From CBDBJR01 sp965206445 (lineage in GTDB: Bacteria; Pseudomonadota; Gammaproteobacteria; Arenicellales; Poriferihabitantaceae), in assembly GCA_965206445.1 (NCBI GenBank), contig CBDBJR010000002.1, positions 3,038,001 through 3,102,000 of the forward strand: a stretch of 64,000 bases of DNA, in the 5' to 3' direction. The notes under the pieces are model-generated. The model was not told the origin of the DNA and made no database searches. It was given only the letters and a program-made list of their open reading frames with translations. Positions 26,026 through 34,505 of the stretch are shown here, in pieces (within the stretch, counting starts at the first letter, position 1; every line of letters starts with the position of its first letter). The position numbers were made by a program, and so were the translations under genes.

Positions 26026-26466
26026 ATGCAGGAACTGACCAGACTGACGGTTTTTCTCGATCAGGTGATGCCGCGCTCGGGCGACCGGATGGCGGCCGAA
26101 CCAGGCCAGAATGCATTGCAGGTCGCCTGGCGTGACGTGGCCGGAGAAATGAGCCGGTACAGTCAGCCGCTATTGTTTGAATCGGGACGGGTCGTGATTC
26201 TGTGCCAATCCTCGACCTGGGCCAGTCTGATTCGGCATCGACGCGCTTCACTGCTGCACGCCCTCAAGGAGAGCGGTTTGTCGGCCACGCAGCTGGAGGT
26301 AAAAAATCGGGCCGCAATCCTGCACCCCAAACCCGCGCGCCCGCCGCGCACCGTCGTACTCAGTGAAAGCAGCGCCAACTGCATTGCCATGACCGCCGAG
26401 ACGATCGAACACCCGGGGTTGAAGCGGGCGTTTGCACGGCTGGCAAAACACGGGCGGCCGGGTTGA
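26026..26466 (+). CDS. dciA: DciA/DUF721 family protein
   Basis: 146 aa. DciA recruits the replicative helicase DnaB in bacteria lacking DnaC/DnaI. The DUF721 domain is seen as ALQVAWRDVAGEMSRYSQPLLFESGRVVILCQSSTWASLIRH, with the conserved W-x-x-x-VG and WA-x-x-L pattern and a basic C-terminal tail. Located between lpxC and secA on the opposite strand, which is its conserved place in gammaproteobacteria. No ribosome-binding site is visible; a consensus -10 lies seven bases upstream, so leaderless translation is possible. Confidence 0.82.
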   Translation: MQELTRLTVFLDQVMPRSGDRMAAEPGQNALQVAWRDVAGEMSRYSQPLLFESGRVVILCQSSTWASLIRHRRASLLHALKESGLSATQLEVKNRAAILHPKPARPPRTVVLSESSANCIAMTAETIEHPGLKRAFARLAKHGRPG

Positions 26467-26509
26467 GCCCGGTCAGGCGGGCCGGCCAATAAATCCGCCG
26501 CCGGTCGCG

Positions 26510-27421
26510 CTAGGCCAGCGCCACGGTGCGCGCAAATGCAATCGGCACCTCCGACTCCTGCTCGAACGTGACCAACTCCCAGGCGGCCTTGTCGGCGAGC
26601 AGTTGTCGCAGCAGCTTGTTATTGAGCGCATGGCCGGATTTATGCGCGCTGAAAGAGCCGATCAGAGGATGCCCCAGCAAATATAAATCACCGATTGCAT
26701 CCAGTACTTTGTGCTTCACAAATTCGTCTTTGTAGCGCAGCCCTTCGTTATTCAGTATGTGGAAGGCATCCATGACAATCGCATTATCGAAGCTGCCGCC
26801 CTGGGCCAGCCCGGCATTGCGCAGCGCTTCCAGATCATCCATGAAGCCAAATGTGCGCGCCCGGCTGATTTCTTTGACGAACGACGTGGTCGAAAAATCG
26901 ACCGCCGCGGTCTGCTTTGAGCTTTGCAAAATAGGATGATCGAAATCAATCGTGAACGACACCTTGAAGCCGTTAAACGGTTCAAACTTGACCCACTTAT
27001 CGGCGTCATCCACCCGCAGCGACTTCTTGATGCGGATAAACTGCTTCGGCTTGTCCTGCTCCCGAATGCCGGCGGATTGCAGCAGAAACACAAACGGCCC
27101 GGCACTGCCATCCATAATCGGCACTTCCGGCGCACTGATGCCAACATACGCATTGTCAATCCCCAGCCCCGCGAACGCCGACATCAGATGCTCGACAGTA
27201 GAAATCTTGACGCCCTGATGTTCCAGCGTGGTCGACAATCGCGTGTCGGTAACATTCTCCGGCGTCGCCGCAACATCGACCACCGGGTCCTGGTCGGTAC
27301 GCTGGAAAACGATGCCGTTATCGACCGGCGCCGGGCGCAGCGTCAGGTAGATTTTGTCTCCGGTATGCAACCCCACGCCGGTCGCCCGAATCACGTTTTT
27401 CAAGGTTCTTTGCTTTAACAT
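26510..27421 (-). CDS. lpxC: UDP-3-O-acyl-N-acetylglucosamine deacetylase LpxC
   Basis: 303 aa zinc deacetylase, the committed step of lipid A synthesis. MLKQRTLKNVIRATGVGLH at the N terminus; zinc ligands lie in TVEHLMSA and KHKVLDAIGD, and the catalytic GHALNN histidine segment is near residue 263. Full length. It lies downstream of ftsZ across a 407-base gap containing repeats, so it probably has its own promoter. It marks the end of the dcw region. Confidence 0.96.
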   Translation of the reverse strand: MLKQRTLKNVIRATGVGLHTGDKIYLTLRPAPVDNGIVFQRTDQDPVVDVAATPENVTDTRLSTTLEHQGVKISTVEHLMSAFAGLGIDNAYVGISAPEVPIMDGSAGPFVFLLQSAGIREQDKPKQFIRIKKSLRVDDADKWVKFEPFNGFKVSFTIDFDHPILQSSKQTAAVDFSTTSFVKEISRARTFGFMDDLEALRNAGLAQGGSFDNAIVMDAFHILNNEGLRYKDEFVKHKVLDAIGDLYLLGHPLIGSFSAHKSGHALNNKLLRQLLADKAAWELVTFEQESEVPIAFARTVALA

Positions 27422-27828
27422 GCTGCCATCGTATTATGCGGTTTGGTATTGTACCGTTGACGATGAAATCCATCGGCGCCGTAAGCCCGCAGGCCGGGCG
27501 ACCGCCCGGCGGTCAAGCCGGGGCGCAATGCAACCCCGCCTGGGTTCGCGTCATCTTTGGCCGACAGGAGCGCTATCAACGGTTTGGTATTGTCTTTTAC
27601 GGGGTCTTTAATGGAGCCTTTAACGCGGTCTTTTACGGGGTCGTTACAGAAAAACGGTCTGACCAGGGCATGGCTGCGTTGATTTTGCCCGCTGAAAAAT
27701 GCACCACCTGCCGCCGTTTTGCCCGGCGCAACAGGTTGTAGCCGGGACAGGGCGGTTGCTCGATGCATTTATTCTACCTGATCCGGAGTGTATAACAATC
27801 CGCCGCAAATGCGAACCGCCCTGATCGA
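27422..27828. repeat. 407-bp ftsZ-lpxC intergenic region with tandem and direct repeats
   Basis: A 12-bp tandem array runs 27592-27651: GTCTTTTACGGG, GTCTTTAATGGA, GCCTTTAACGCG, GTCTTTTACGGG, then a decayed unit. An identical 14-mer CGGTTTGGTATTGT occurs at 27439-27452 and 27580-27593. A GCCGGGCG-AC-CGCCCGGC palindrome lies at 27493-27510. Open frames of about 100 codons cross the region on both strands, reading the array as tetrapeptides (VFYG-like on plus, DPVK-like on minus). They have no recognisable homology, and I do not call a gene. Confidence 0.7.
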
Positions 27829-28986
27829 CTAATCCGCCTGCCGCCGCAAAAAAGGCGGAATATCCAGCTGATCCATATCCAGCGGGTGCGCCCCGGCAAC
27901 GCCCGCTCGTTTGACGGCAGGGTGATTCGACGGCACCGCCGCGACCCGCCCCGCTCGATTGTACCCCCTCGGCAATGCCGGCTGCACCGGTTTTACCGCC
28001 GACTCGACCTCCCTTTCCTGCGACGACGGCGAGCCGGCCAGACCGGTCGCCACCATCGTCACGCGAAATTCATCCCCCATTTCCGCATCGAGCGCGGTGC
28101 CAATCACCACCGTGGCATCCTCAGCGGCGAATCCGTGCACGGCATTGCCGACCACCTCGAACTCGCCGATGGTCATGTTCGGGTCGGCCGTAATATTGAC
28201 CAGCAAACCTTTGGCGCCATTCAGGTCGACATCTTCGAGCAGCGGGCTGGAAATAGCCATTTTGGTGGCTTCGGCGGCACGGTTTTCACCACTGGCCGTG
28301 GCCGAGCCCATCATCGCCATGCCCATCTCCGCCATCACGGTGCGCACATCGGCAAAATCGACATTGATCATGCCCGGTCGGGTAATCAATTCCGAGATGC
28401 CCTGAACCGCATTGAACAACACATCGTTGGCTTTGCTGAATGCGGCGATCATCGTGGCATCATGGCCCATGACCGCCAGCACCTTTTCATTCGGAATGGT
28501 AATCACCGAATCCACCTGCTGATGCAATTCCGCGATGCCCTGGTCTGCCAGCCTGTGACGCTGGAGCCCCTCGAACGGAAATGGCCGGGTAACGACGGCG
28601 ACGGTAAGGATGCCCCGGTCGCGCGCCAGTTTCGCTATCACCGGAGCGGCGCCGGTACCGGTGCCGCCGCCCATACCGGCGGTGATAAACACCATATCGG
28701 CGCCACTGATGGCCTCAACGATGCGCTCCTGATCGTCCAGCGCCGCCTGCCGGCCTTTCGCGGGGTCGGCGCCGGCGCCCAGCCCCTTGGTCAGACTCTC
28801 GCCCAGCTGCAATAACGTCGGCGCGCGCGACCTCGCCAGCGTCTGGGCATCGGTATTTGCACTGATAAAATCGACCCCCTCGAGCTTCGACTTCAACATA
28901 TGGTCAATCGCATTGCCGCCGCCGCCGCCAACCCCGATTACTTTGATTACCGCCTGCTGTCCGGCAGTTTCGACTAGTTCAAACAT
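27829..28986 (-). CDS. ftsZ: Cell division GTPase FtsZ
   Basis: 385 aa tubulin homologue forming the Z ring. GVGGGGGNAIDHM, the tubulin signature GGGTGTGAAPVIA, and the T7-loop region. The C-terminal grappling peptide MDQLDIPPFLRRQAD binds FtsA/ZipA. Start ATG 28986 (MFELVET); four extra codons upstream are possible but not conserved. It is the last gene of the dcw cluster, 80 bases after ftsA. Confidence 0.97.
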   Translation of the reverse strand: MFELVETAGQQAVIKVIGVGGGGGNAIDHMLKSKLEGVDFISANTDAQTLARSRAPTLLQLGESLTKGLGAGADPAKGRQAALDDQERIVEAISGADMVFITAGMGGGTGTGAAPVIAKLARDRGILTVAVVTRPFPFEGLQRHRLADQGIAELHQQVDSVITIPNEKVLAVMGHDATMIAAFSKANDVLFNAVQGISELITRPGMINVDFADVRTVMAEMGMAMMGSATASGENRAAEATKMAISSPLLEDVDLNGAKGLLVNITADPNMTIGEFEVVGNAVHGFAAEDATVVIGTALDAEMGDEFRVTMVATGLAGSPSSQEREVESAVKPVQPALPRGYNRAGRVAAVPSNHPAVKRAGVAGAHPLDMDQLDIPPFLRRQAD

Positions 28987-29066
28987 GCTTCCCCCCAAAT
29001 CACGTAATTAAAAAAAATCCCGGCAAATGCCACCTTAAAAACCGCACCGAATGTACGGCCACACGA

Positions 29067-30308
29067 TCAAAAACTCCGCTTAAGCCAATCTCTCAGCCGT
29101 CTGAAAACCGACTGCAAGCGCTCCGCTCCGGCCTGTTTCGGCTGCTTGAAGCCGAGCTGATTATTGGCGCTGCCAAACTGCACCAGACCGATGCTGGTCG
29201 AGTAAATCGGGCTGCGCACTATTTCACTCAGGCTGCCGCTGTACGTCGGCGTACCCAGGCGCACCGGCAAATGGAATATCTCCTCCGCCAGCTCCACGAT
29301 GCCTTCGATGCGGGAGCTGCCGCCGGTCAGCACGATGCCCGACCGGATCAGCTCTTCAAACCCGCTGCGCGACAATTCCAGCTGTATCAACTGCAACAGC
29401 TCTTCGACGCGCGGACCGATAATTTCGGCCAGATTCTGACGCGACAACGTGCGCGGCGGGCGCCCACCGATGCTGGTCGCCTCAATCGTCTGCCCTTCGT
29501 CCACCAGCTGCACCAATGCGCAGCCGTATTTCTTCTTGATATCTTCGGCCGACTGGGTCGGCGTCCGGAATGCCACGGCAATATCATTGGTCACCTGATC
29601 ACCGGCAATCGGGATGACCGACGTGTGCCGGATAGCGCCATCGGTAAAGACCGCGATGTCCGTTGTGCCGCCGCCGATATCGATCATGCACACCCCCAGC
29701 TCCCGTTCGTCGTCGGTCAAAACGGACTCGCTCGAGGCGATCTGTTCGAGAATAATATCGTCCACCTTGAGGCCGCAGCGGTGAATGCACTTGACAATAT
29801 TCTGCACCGCACTATCGGCCCCGGTAACCATGTGGACTTTCGCCTCCATGCGCACCCCGCTCATACCGACCGGCTCACGGATACCGTCCTGGCCGTCAAT
29901 GATGAACTCCTGCGGCATGACGTGCAAAATCTGCTGGTCGTTCGGGATCACCATCGCCTTGGCGGCCTCGATCACCCGATCCATATCGTCCTGCACCACC
30001 TCGCTGCCCTTGATCGCCACCACGCCGTGGGAGTTAAAGCTGCTGATATGCGCGCCGGCAATGCCCGCATAGACCGAATAAATCTGGCAGCCCGCCATCA
30101 GCTCGGCCTCCTCGACCGCCCGCTGTATCGACTGCACGGTCGATTCGATATTCGCGACCACGCCCCGGCGCAGGCCGCGCGCCGGATGGTGGCCGACGCC
30201 GATCACGTCGAGACTCCCATCGGCCTTGATCTCGCCGATAATCGCCAGCACTTTCGAGGTGCCGATATCCAGCCCGACCAGCAGATTGTTATGCGGGGTT
30301 TTAACCAT
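29067..30308 (-). CDS. ftsA: Cell division protein FtsA
   Basis: 413 aa actin-like ATPase tethering FtsZ to the membrane. GLDIGTSKVLAIIGE phosphate 1, IDIGGGTTDIAVF phosphate 2, and TGGSSRIEGI adenosine motif. C-terminal amphipathic membrane helix LQSVFRRLRDWLKRSF. Start ATG 30308 (MVKTPHNNLLVG) overlaps the ftsQ end by eight bases. Confidence 0.96.
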   Translation of the reverse strand: MVKTPHNNLLVGLDIGTSKVLAIIGEIKADGSLDVIGVGHHPARGLRRGVVANIESTVQSIQRAVEEAELMAGCQIYSVYAGIAGAHISSFNSHGVVAIKGSEVVQDDMDRVIEAAKAMVIPNDQQILHVMPQEFIIDGQDGIREPVGMSGVRMEAKVHMVTGADSAVQNIVKCIHRCGLKVDDIILEQIASSESVLTDDERELGVCMIDIGGGTTDIAVFTDGAIRHTSVIPIAGDQVTNDIAVAFRTPTQSAEDIKKKYGCALVQLVDEGQTIEATSIGGRPPRTLSRQNLAEIIGPRVEELLQLIQLELSRSGFEELIRSGIVLTGGSSRIEGIVELAEEIFHLPVRLGTPTYSGSLSEIVRSPIYSTSIGLVQFGSANNQLGFKQPKQAGAERLQSVFRRLRDWLKRSF

Positions 30309-31140
30309 CCCGGGCCACCCGCCGACTATCCTGGTTGACCGCATCGGGTTGCCAGCCGATCGCAAAGCCGTTTGGATAGCGCAGATCGATGCTGTCGATG
30401 GCGGTAAAGTCCGACACCAGCTGCGGATTGATCGCCCGTACGAAGCGCCGCAGCCGCGCGTCCGCATTATTTTCATCGACCACCAGCGCAACGCGATGCG
30501 CCCGCCGGGCCGACTGCGCCGCGTCCGGCGACGGGCTGGGCTGCCGCTGACCGGCGCGCGACAGCTGCAGGTACCACAGCCCGCGCGTGTCCAGACGGAG
30601 CGCATCCAGCCGCAGACCGGGCTGGGCCAATAAGCCGGACCAGTGCTGAAACATCTCCCAGATCAACGCCTTGTGCTCTATCGGGCCCTCCAGCAGCGGC
30701 AGATCGACGCCGCCCGGATACGCATCCAGGGCGACAATATCGTGCGTAACGTGCAGCCATTTGTCCACCCCCCAGCGCGCTATCGGCTCGACTTCAACCA
30801 CCTCGACCGACAGGGTGGACGGCCAGCGGCGGCGCAGCGAGGCGTTAAAAACCCAGGGCAGGGATTCGATTTCACGTTCCAGATGCGCCAGACTGACAGA
30901 AAAATAATTGCCGTCCATCGCCTGCTCCACCACGCGTTTGATTTGCCGGCCGTCAACCCGGACAAAATTCCCGTTCACCTCGATGCGGTTGATCTGAAAC
31001 TTATCCGGCCGATACAAGCGATCGACCATCAACAGCAGGCACAGCAGCACCGCCAATATGCCCGCCGCATTGAATATCCAGCCATACCCCTTGCGCTCGG
31101 GTGCCGCCGAGGGCGCGTTCGATTCGACCGCGGCGTTCAT
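30301..31140 (-). CDS. ftsQ: Cell division protein FtsQ
   Basis: 279 aa bitopic divisome protein bridging FtsA/FtsK and FtsB/L. A short cytoplasmic tail is followed by one transmembrane helix (about residues 23-40, AAGILAVLLCLLLMV), a POTRA domain (FQINRIEVNGNFVRVDGRQI...), and the FtsQ beta domain (LRRRWPSTLSVEVVEVEPIARW). Start ATG 31140 overlaps the murB stop by four bases. In many gammaproteobacteria ddlB sits between murB and ftsQ; it is absent here. Confidence 0.9.
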   Translation of the reverse strand: MNAAVESNAPSAAPERKGYGWIFNAAGILAVLLCLLLMVDRLYRPDKFQINRIEVNGNFVRVDGRQIKRVVEQAMDGNYFSVSLAHLEREIESLPWVFNASLRRRWPSTLSVEVVEVEPIARWGVDKWLHVTHDIVALDAYPGGVDLPLLEGPIEHKALIWEMFQHWSGLLAQPGLRLDALRLDTRGLWYLQLSRAGQRQPSPSPDAAQSARRAHRVALVVDENNADARLRRFVRAINPQLVSDFTAIDSIDLRYPNGFAIGWQPDAVNQDSRRVARDG

Positions 31141-32057
31141 ATCGGCCGACCGATCAGGCGCACTTCGGGCTGCAACCAGACCCCGTAGCGCTGCTGCACC
31201 GCCGCCTGCCCCAGCTGAATCAACGACTCTATCTCGGTGGCAGTGGCGCGGCCGTGGTTGACAATGAAATTGGCATGCTTGTGAGAAAATTCGGCATCGC
31301 CGATGCGCCGCCCCTTCAGCCCCGCCTGCTGCAATAATTCGGCCGCATACTGCCCGCACGGGTTCTTGAAAACCGAGCCGGCACTGGCGCTTTGAATCGG
31401 CTGGCTGGTATTGCGCTGCTCCAGCAGGCGGCGGATTTTGCTGCGGCCCGACCCGACCGACTGACCCTGCTCGAGCGCCAGCACGCCGGACAAAAAGCCG
31501 GTATCCGGTGGCAGCCCGACCTGACGATACTGCCAGTCCACCTGCGCGGCCGAGCGCTCGACGATCGTGCCGTCACGATGCATCCAGCGCACCGAATCGA
31601 CCCACTGCCAGGTCTGGCCGCCAAAGGCGCCCGCATTCATCGCCAAAGCGCCGCCAAACGAGCCCGGCACCCCGGCGAGAAACTCGGCGCCGACAAACCC
31701 GTGCAGCACCGAAAAGCGCGCCACTTTTGCACAGGAAATGCCGGCCTGCGCAAATACCGCCGGCGCCGAGGTGACCCGGATATCACGCAGACTCTTGCAG
31801 ATACAAATCACCATGCCGCGAATCCCGCCGTCGCGCACCAGCAGATTGCTCCCCAATCCAATCCAGTACAGCGGGTAATCCGACGGCAGCCGTGACAGCA
31901 GCAGCGCCAAATCGTCTTCGTCGGCCGGCGTGTAAAAATAATCCGCCGGGCCGCCGACCCGCCAGCTGGTATGCCGCGACATCGGCTCGTCGAGCAGCAA
32001 CTGCCCGCGCACGCCCGCAGCGAACGGGGGCAATTGCATATTTCGCTGCGCCCTCAT
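31137..32057 (-). CDS. murB: UDP-N-acetylenolpyruvoylglucosamine reductase MurB
   Basis: 306 aa FAD enzyme reducing enolpyruvyl-UDP-GlcNAc to UDP-MurNAc. HTSWRVGGPADYF, WIGLGSNLLVRDGGIRG, GVPGSFGGALAMNAGAFGG for FAD binding, and ASAGSVFKNP with the catalytic serine. The shorter type II MurB layout, as used by many bacteria outside the enterics. It is linked to murC by a four-base overlap. Confidence 0.94.
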   Translation of the reverse strand: MRAQRNMQLPPFAAGVRGQLLLDEPMSRHTSWRVGGPADYFYTPADEDDLALLLSRLPSDYPLYWIGLGSNLLVRDGGIRGMVICICKSLRDIRVTSAPAVFAQAGISCAKVARFSVLHGFVGAEFLAGVPGSFGGALAMNAGAFGGQTWQWVDSVRWMHRDGTIVERSAAQVDWQYRQVGLPPDTGFLSGVLALEQGQSVGSGRSKIRRLLEQRNTSQPIQSASAGSVFKNPCGQYAAELLQQAGLKGRRIGDAEFSHKHANFIVNHGRATATEIESLIQLGQAAVQQRYGVWLQPEVRLIGRPI

Positions 32058-33442
32058 TGCAACTGTCCCGCGGTCGACAGCACATGCGCGAAGCGCCCGA
32101 TATCACCGGCGCCCAGCGTCAGCAGGACATCATCCGCGCGCATGCATTCACACAGCCGGGCCTGTAACTCGTCCATGGTGGCAGCAAATACCGGCGCGTG
32201 ACCATAGCGGCCAATCGCAGCGCACAGCGCATTGCCATCACTGCCGGCAATCGGCGGCTCACCGGCGGCATAGACTTCGGTCACAAACAGGTTGTCGACG
32301 CCGCCAAGCAAGCGGGCAAAATCATCGAACAAATCGCGGGTGCGGGTATATCGATGCGGTTGGAACACCGTAACCAGCCGCCGCCCGGGCCAGCAGGCGC
32401 GCGCCGCGGTCAAGGTCGCCGACAACTCGGTCGGGTGATGGGCATAATCATCCACCAATTGGAACCTGCCGTCGGCAACCGCTATCTCGCCGAGCAAATC
32501 GAACCGCCGGCCAATGCCCTGAAACTTTTCCAGCGCCGCGCGCATGTCATCCGGGTCGATCTCCAGATGGCTGGCAACGGCAATCGCCGCCAGCGCATTT
32601 TGTACGTTGTGGCCCCCCGGCATCGCCAGTTCAAATCGCCCCAGGCTGTGGCCGTGACGCAGGGTTTCAAAACTACAGTTGCGCCCCTGCTGACGCACCT
32701 CCACGGCCCGAAAATCCGCCCCCGCCAGCAGCCCGTAGCTGACCGTGGGGCGCGGTAGCTCGTGCAGCATTTTCCTGGCGGCCGGATCATCGGTACAGAC
32801 CACCGCCAGCCCGTAAAAAGGCAGGTTATGCAGAAACATGCGATACGCGTCCGCCAGCCGGTCAAAATCGCCGCCATAGGCCGCCAGATGCTCGGTGTCG
32901 ATATTGGTGACCACGGCGATAGTGGGCTGCAAGTGTAGAAATGATGCATCCGACTCATCCGCCTCGGCGACCAGGTATTCACCCCGCCCCAGACGGGCGT
33001 TGCTGCGCATGCTGTTCACGACCCCGCCGACAATCAACGTCGGGTCGAAGCCGGCCACCGCCAGTACCGCGGACACCAGGCTGGTGGTCGTGGTTTTGCC
33101 ATGGGTGCCGGCAATCGCAATCCCCTTGCGAAAACGCATCAGCTCGCCCAGCATTTCGGCCCGCGGCACCAGCGGAATCCGACGCGCTTTGGCGGCGATA
33201 ATTTCCGGGTTGTCCGCGGCCACCGCACTCGACACCACCACCGCATCCGCCGCACGGATATGGTCCGCTCGGTGGCCGATGAAGATCACCGCGCCCGCAC
33301 GCTCCAGTCGATCCGTCATCTCGCTGCGCTGCAAGTCGGAGCCGGAAATCTCGTATTTCAGCTCCAGCAGCACTTCAGCGATGCCGCTCATGCCGATGCC
33401 GCCGATGCCGATAAAGTGAATATGCCGTACAAACTCATGCAT
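32054..33442 (-). CDS. murC: UDP-N-acetylmuramate-L-alanine ligase MurC
   Basis: 462 aa cytoplasmic Mur ligase adding L-Ala to UDP-MurNAc. HFIGIGGIGMSGIAEVL N-terminal nucleotide fold, GTHGKTTTTSLV P-loop, and DDYAHHPTE in the C-terminal domain. Start ATG 33442 overlaps murG (ending 33435) by eight bases. Confidence 0.96.
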   Translation of the reverse strand: MHEFVRHIHFIGIGGIGMSGIAEVLLELKYEISGSDLQRSEMTDRLERAGAVIFIGHRADHIRAADAVVVSSAVAADNPEIIAAKARRIPLVPRAEMLGELMRFRKGIAIAGTHGKTTTTSLVSAVLAVAGFDPTLIVGGVVNSMRSNARLGRGEYLVAEADESDASFLHLQPTIAVVTNIDTEHLAAYGGDFDRLADAYRMFLHNLPFYGLAVVCTDDPAARKMLHELPRPTVSYGLLAGADFRAVEVRQQGRNCSFETLRHGHSLGRFELAMPGGHNVQNALAAIAVASHLEIDPDDMRAALEKFQGIGRRFDLLGEIAVADGRFQLVDDYAHHPTELSATLTAARACWPGRRLVTVFQPHRYTRTRDLFDDFARLLGGVDNLFVTEVYAAGEPPIAGSDGNALCAAIGRYGHAPVFAATMDELQARLCECMRADDVLLTLGAGDIGRFAHVLSTAGQLQ

Positions 33443-34505
33443 ACATCACCTCTTCACAGGCGGCGGCTACATCTGCGGCCGCATTTGGCTTTGCCAGACT
33501 GCGCGCCGCGGTGGCCATGCTGACCAGACGCTCACGCCGGCGCCAAAGCGCCTCCAGCAGGTTCAGCCAGTCGCCTTGAATAAACTGTGCCTGACGGACC
33601 ATCAAAGCGGCTTTGGCGGCCACCATATAGGCGGCATTTTCAACCTGATGATCGCCCGCCGCGTGCGGATACGGCACCAGAACAGCCGCCGCCCCCGCGG
33701 CGCACACCTCAGCAATCGTCATTGCGCCGGCCCGGCAGATAACCACATCGGCCCAGCTATACGCCGCCGCCATGTCGTCAATGAACGACACCACCTGGCA
33801 GTCGACCCCGGCCTCGTGATACCGCGCTGCCACCGCGTTTAGCGCCGCGCTGCCGCATTGGTGCCGCACTTCGAGCGACGGCCAGTCGCACCGCCCCAGC
33901 AATGCGGGCAGATGTTGGTTGAACACGGTCGCGCCCTGACTGCCGCCGAGAACCAGAATCCGCAGCCCCGCCGCGCGCGCCGCCAGCCGCTGTTGCGGGG
34001 CGACAATGGCGATGATTTCCCGGCGCACCGGATTGCCGACCCAGCGATGGCTGCGCAACCCGCGCACGTCGGGAAACCCGCTCAGCACATGTGCGGTCAA
34101 CCGCGCCAGCCAGCGATTGGTCAACCCGGCCACCGCATTTTGCTCGTGCAGCACCAGCGGCTTGCCGAGCAGTCGAGCCGCCAGCCCGCCCGGGCCGGAA
34201 ACAAACCCGCCCATGCCCAGCAGCGCATCCGGGCGGTGTTTATGGATCAGCCGCAGCGATTCACCAATGGCAATGCTCAAATACAGCGGCAGCAGCAGCT
34301 TGCGCCACCAGTCGCCGGGGCGCAGTCCGCGGATATGAATCAGCTCCAGCTCAAACCCGGCTGCTCTGACCAACGCGCCCTCCAGCCCTCTGGCGGTGCC
34401 CATCCAGACAATCCGGACCCCGCGCCGATGCAGTACCCGAGCCACCGCCAGGGCCGGCATGATATGCCCGCCGGTGCCGCCCGCCATCACCATCAAGCAG
34501 CGCAT
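33435..34505 (-). CDS. murG: Undecaprenyldiphospho-muramoylpentapeptide beta-N-acetylglucosaminyltransferase MurG
   Basis: 356 aa GT28 enzyme making lipid II from lipid I on the inner membrane face. Motifs MAGGTGGHIMPALAVA, LHEQNAVAGLTNRW, LGGSQGATVFNQHLP and CRAGAMTIAEV. Start ATG 34505 lies 13 bases inside the end of ftsW; the longer frame seen upstream is an antiphase reading of ftsW. Confidence 0.96.
   Translation of the reverse strand: MRCLMVMAGGTGGHIMPALAVARVLHRRGVRIVWMGTARGLEGALVRAAGFELELIHIRGLRPGDWWRKLLLPLYLSIAIGESLRLIHKHRPDALLGMGGFVSGPGGLAARLLGKPLVLHEQNAVAGLTNRWLARLTAHVLSGFPDVRGLRSHRWVGNPVRREIIAIVAPQQRLAARAAGLRILVLGGSQGATVFNQHLPALLGRCDWPSLEVRHQCGSAALNAVAARYHEAGVDCQVVSFIDDMAAAYSWADVVICRAGAMTIAEVCAAGAAAVLVPYPHAAGDHQVENAAYMVAAKAALMVRQAQFIQGDWLNLLEALWRRRERLVSMATAARSLAKPNAAADVAAACEEVMYA

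Noticed and set aside
27415..27768. Open frames on both strands between ftsZ and lpxC as real genes.
   Set aside because: No homology recognised, no ribosome-binding site, and the periodic sequence comes from the 12-bp repeat; kept only as a finding.
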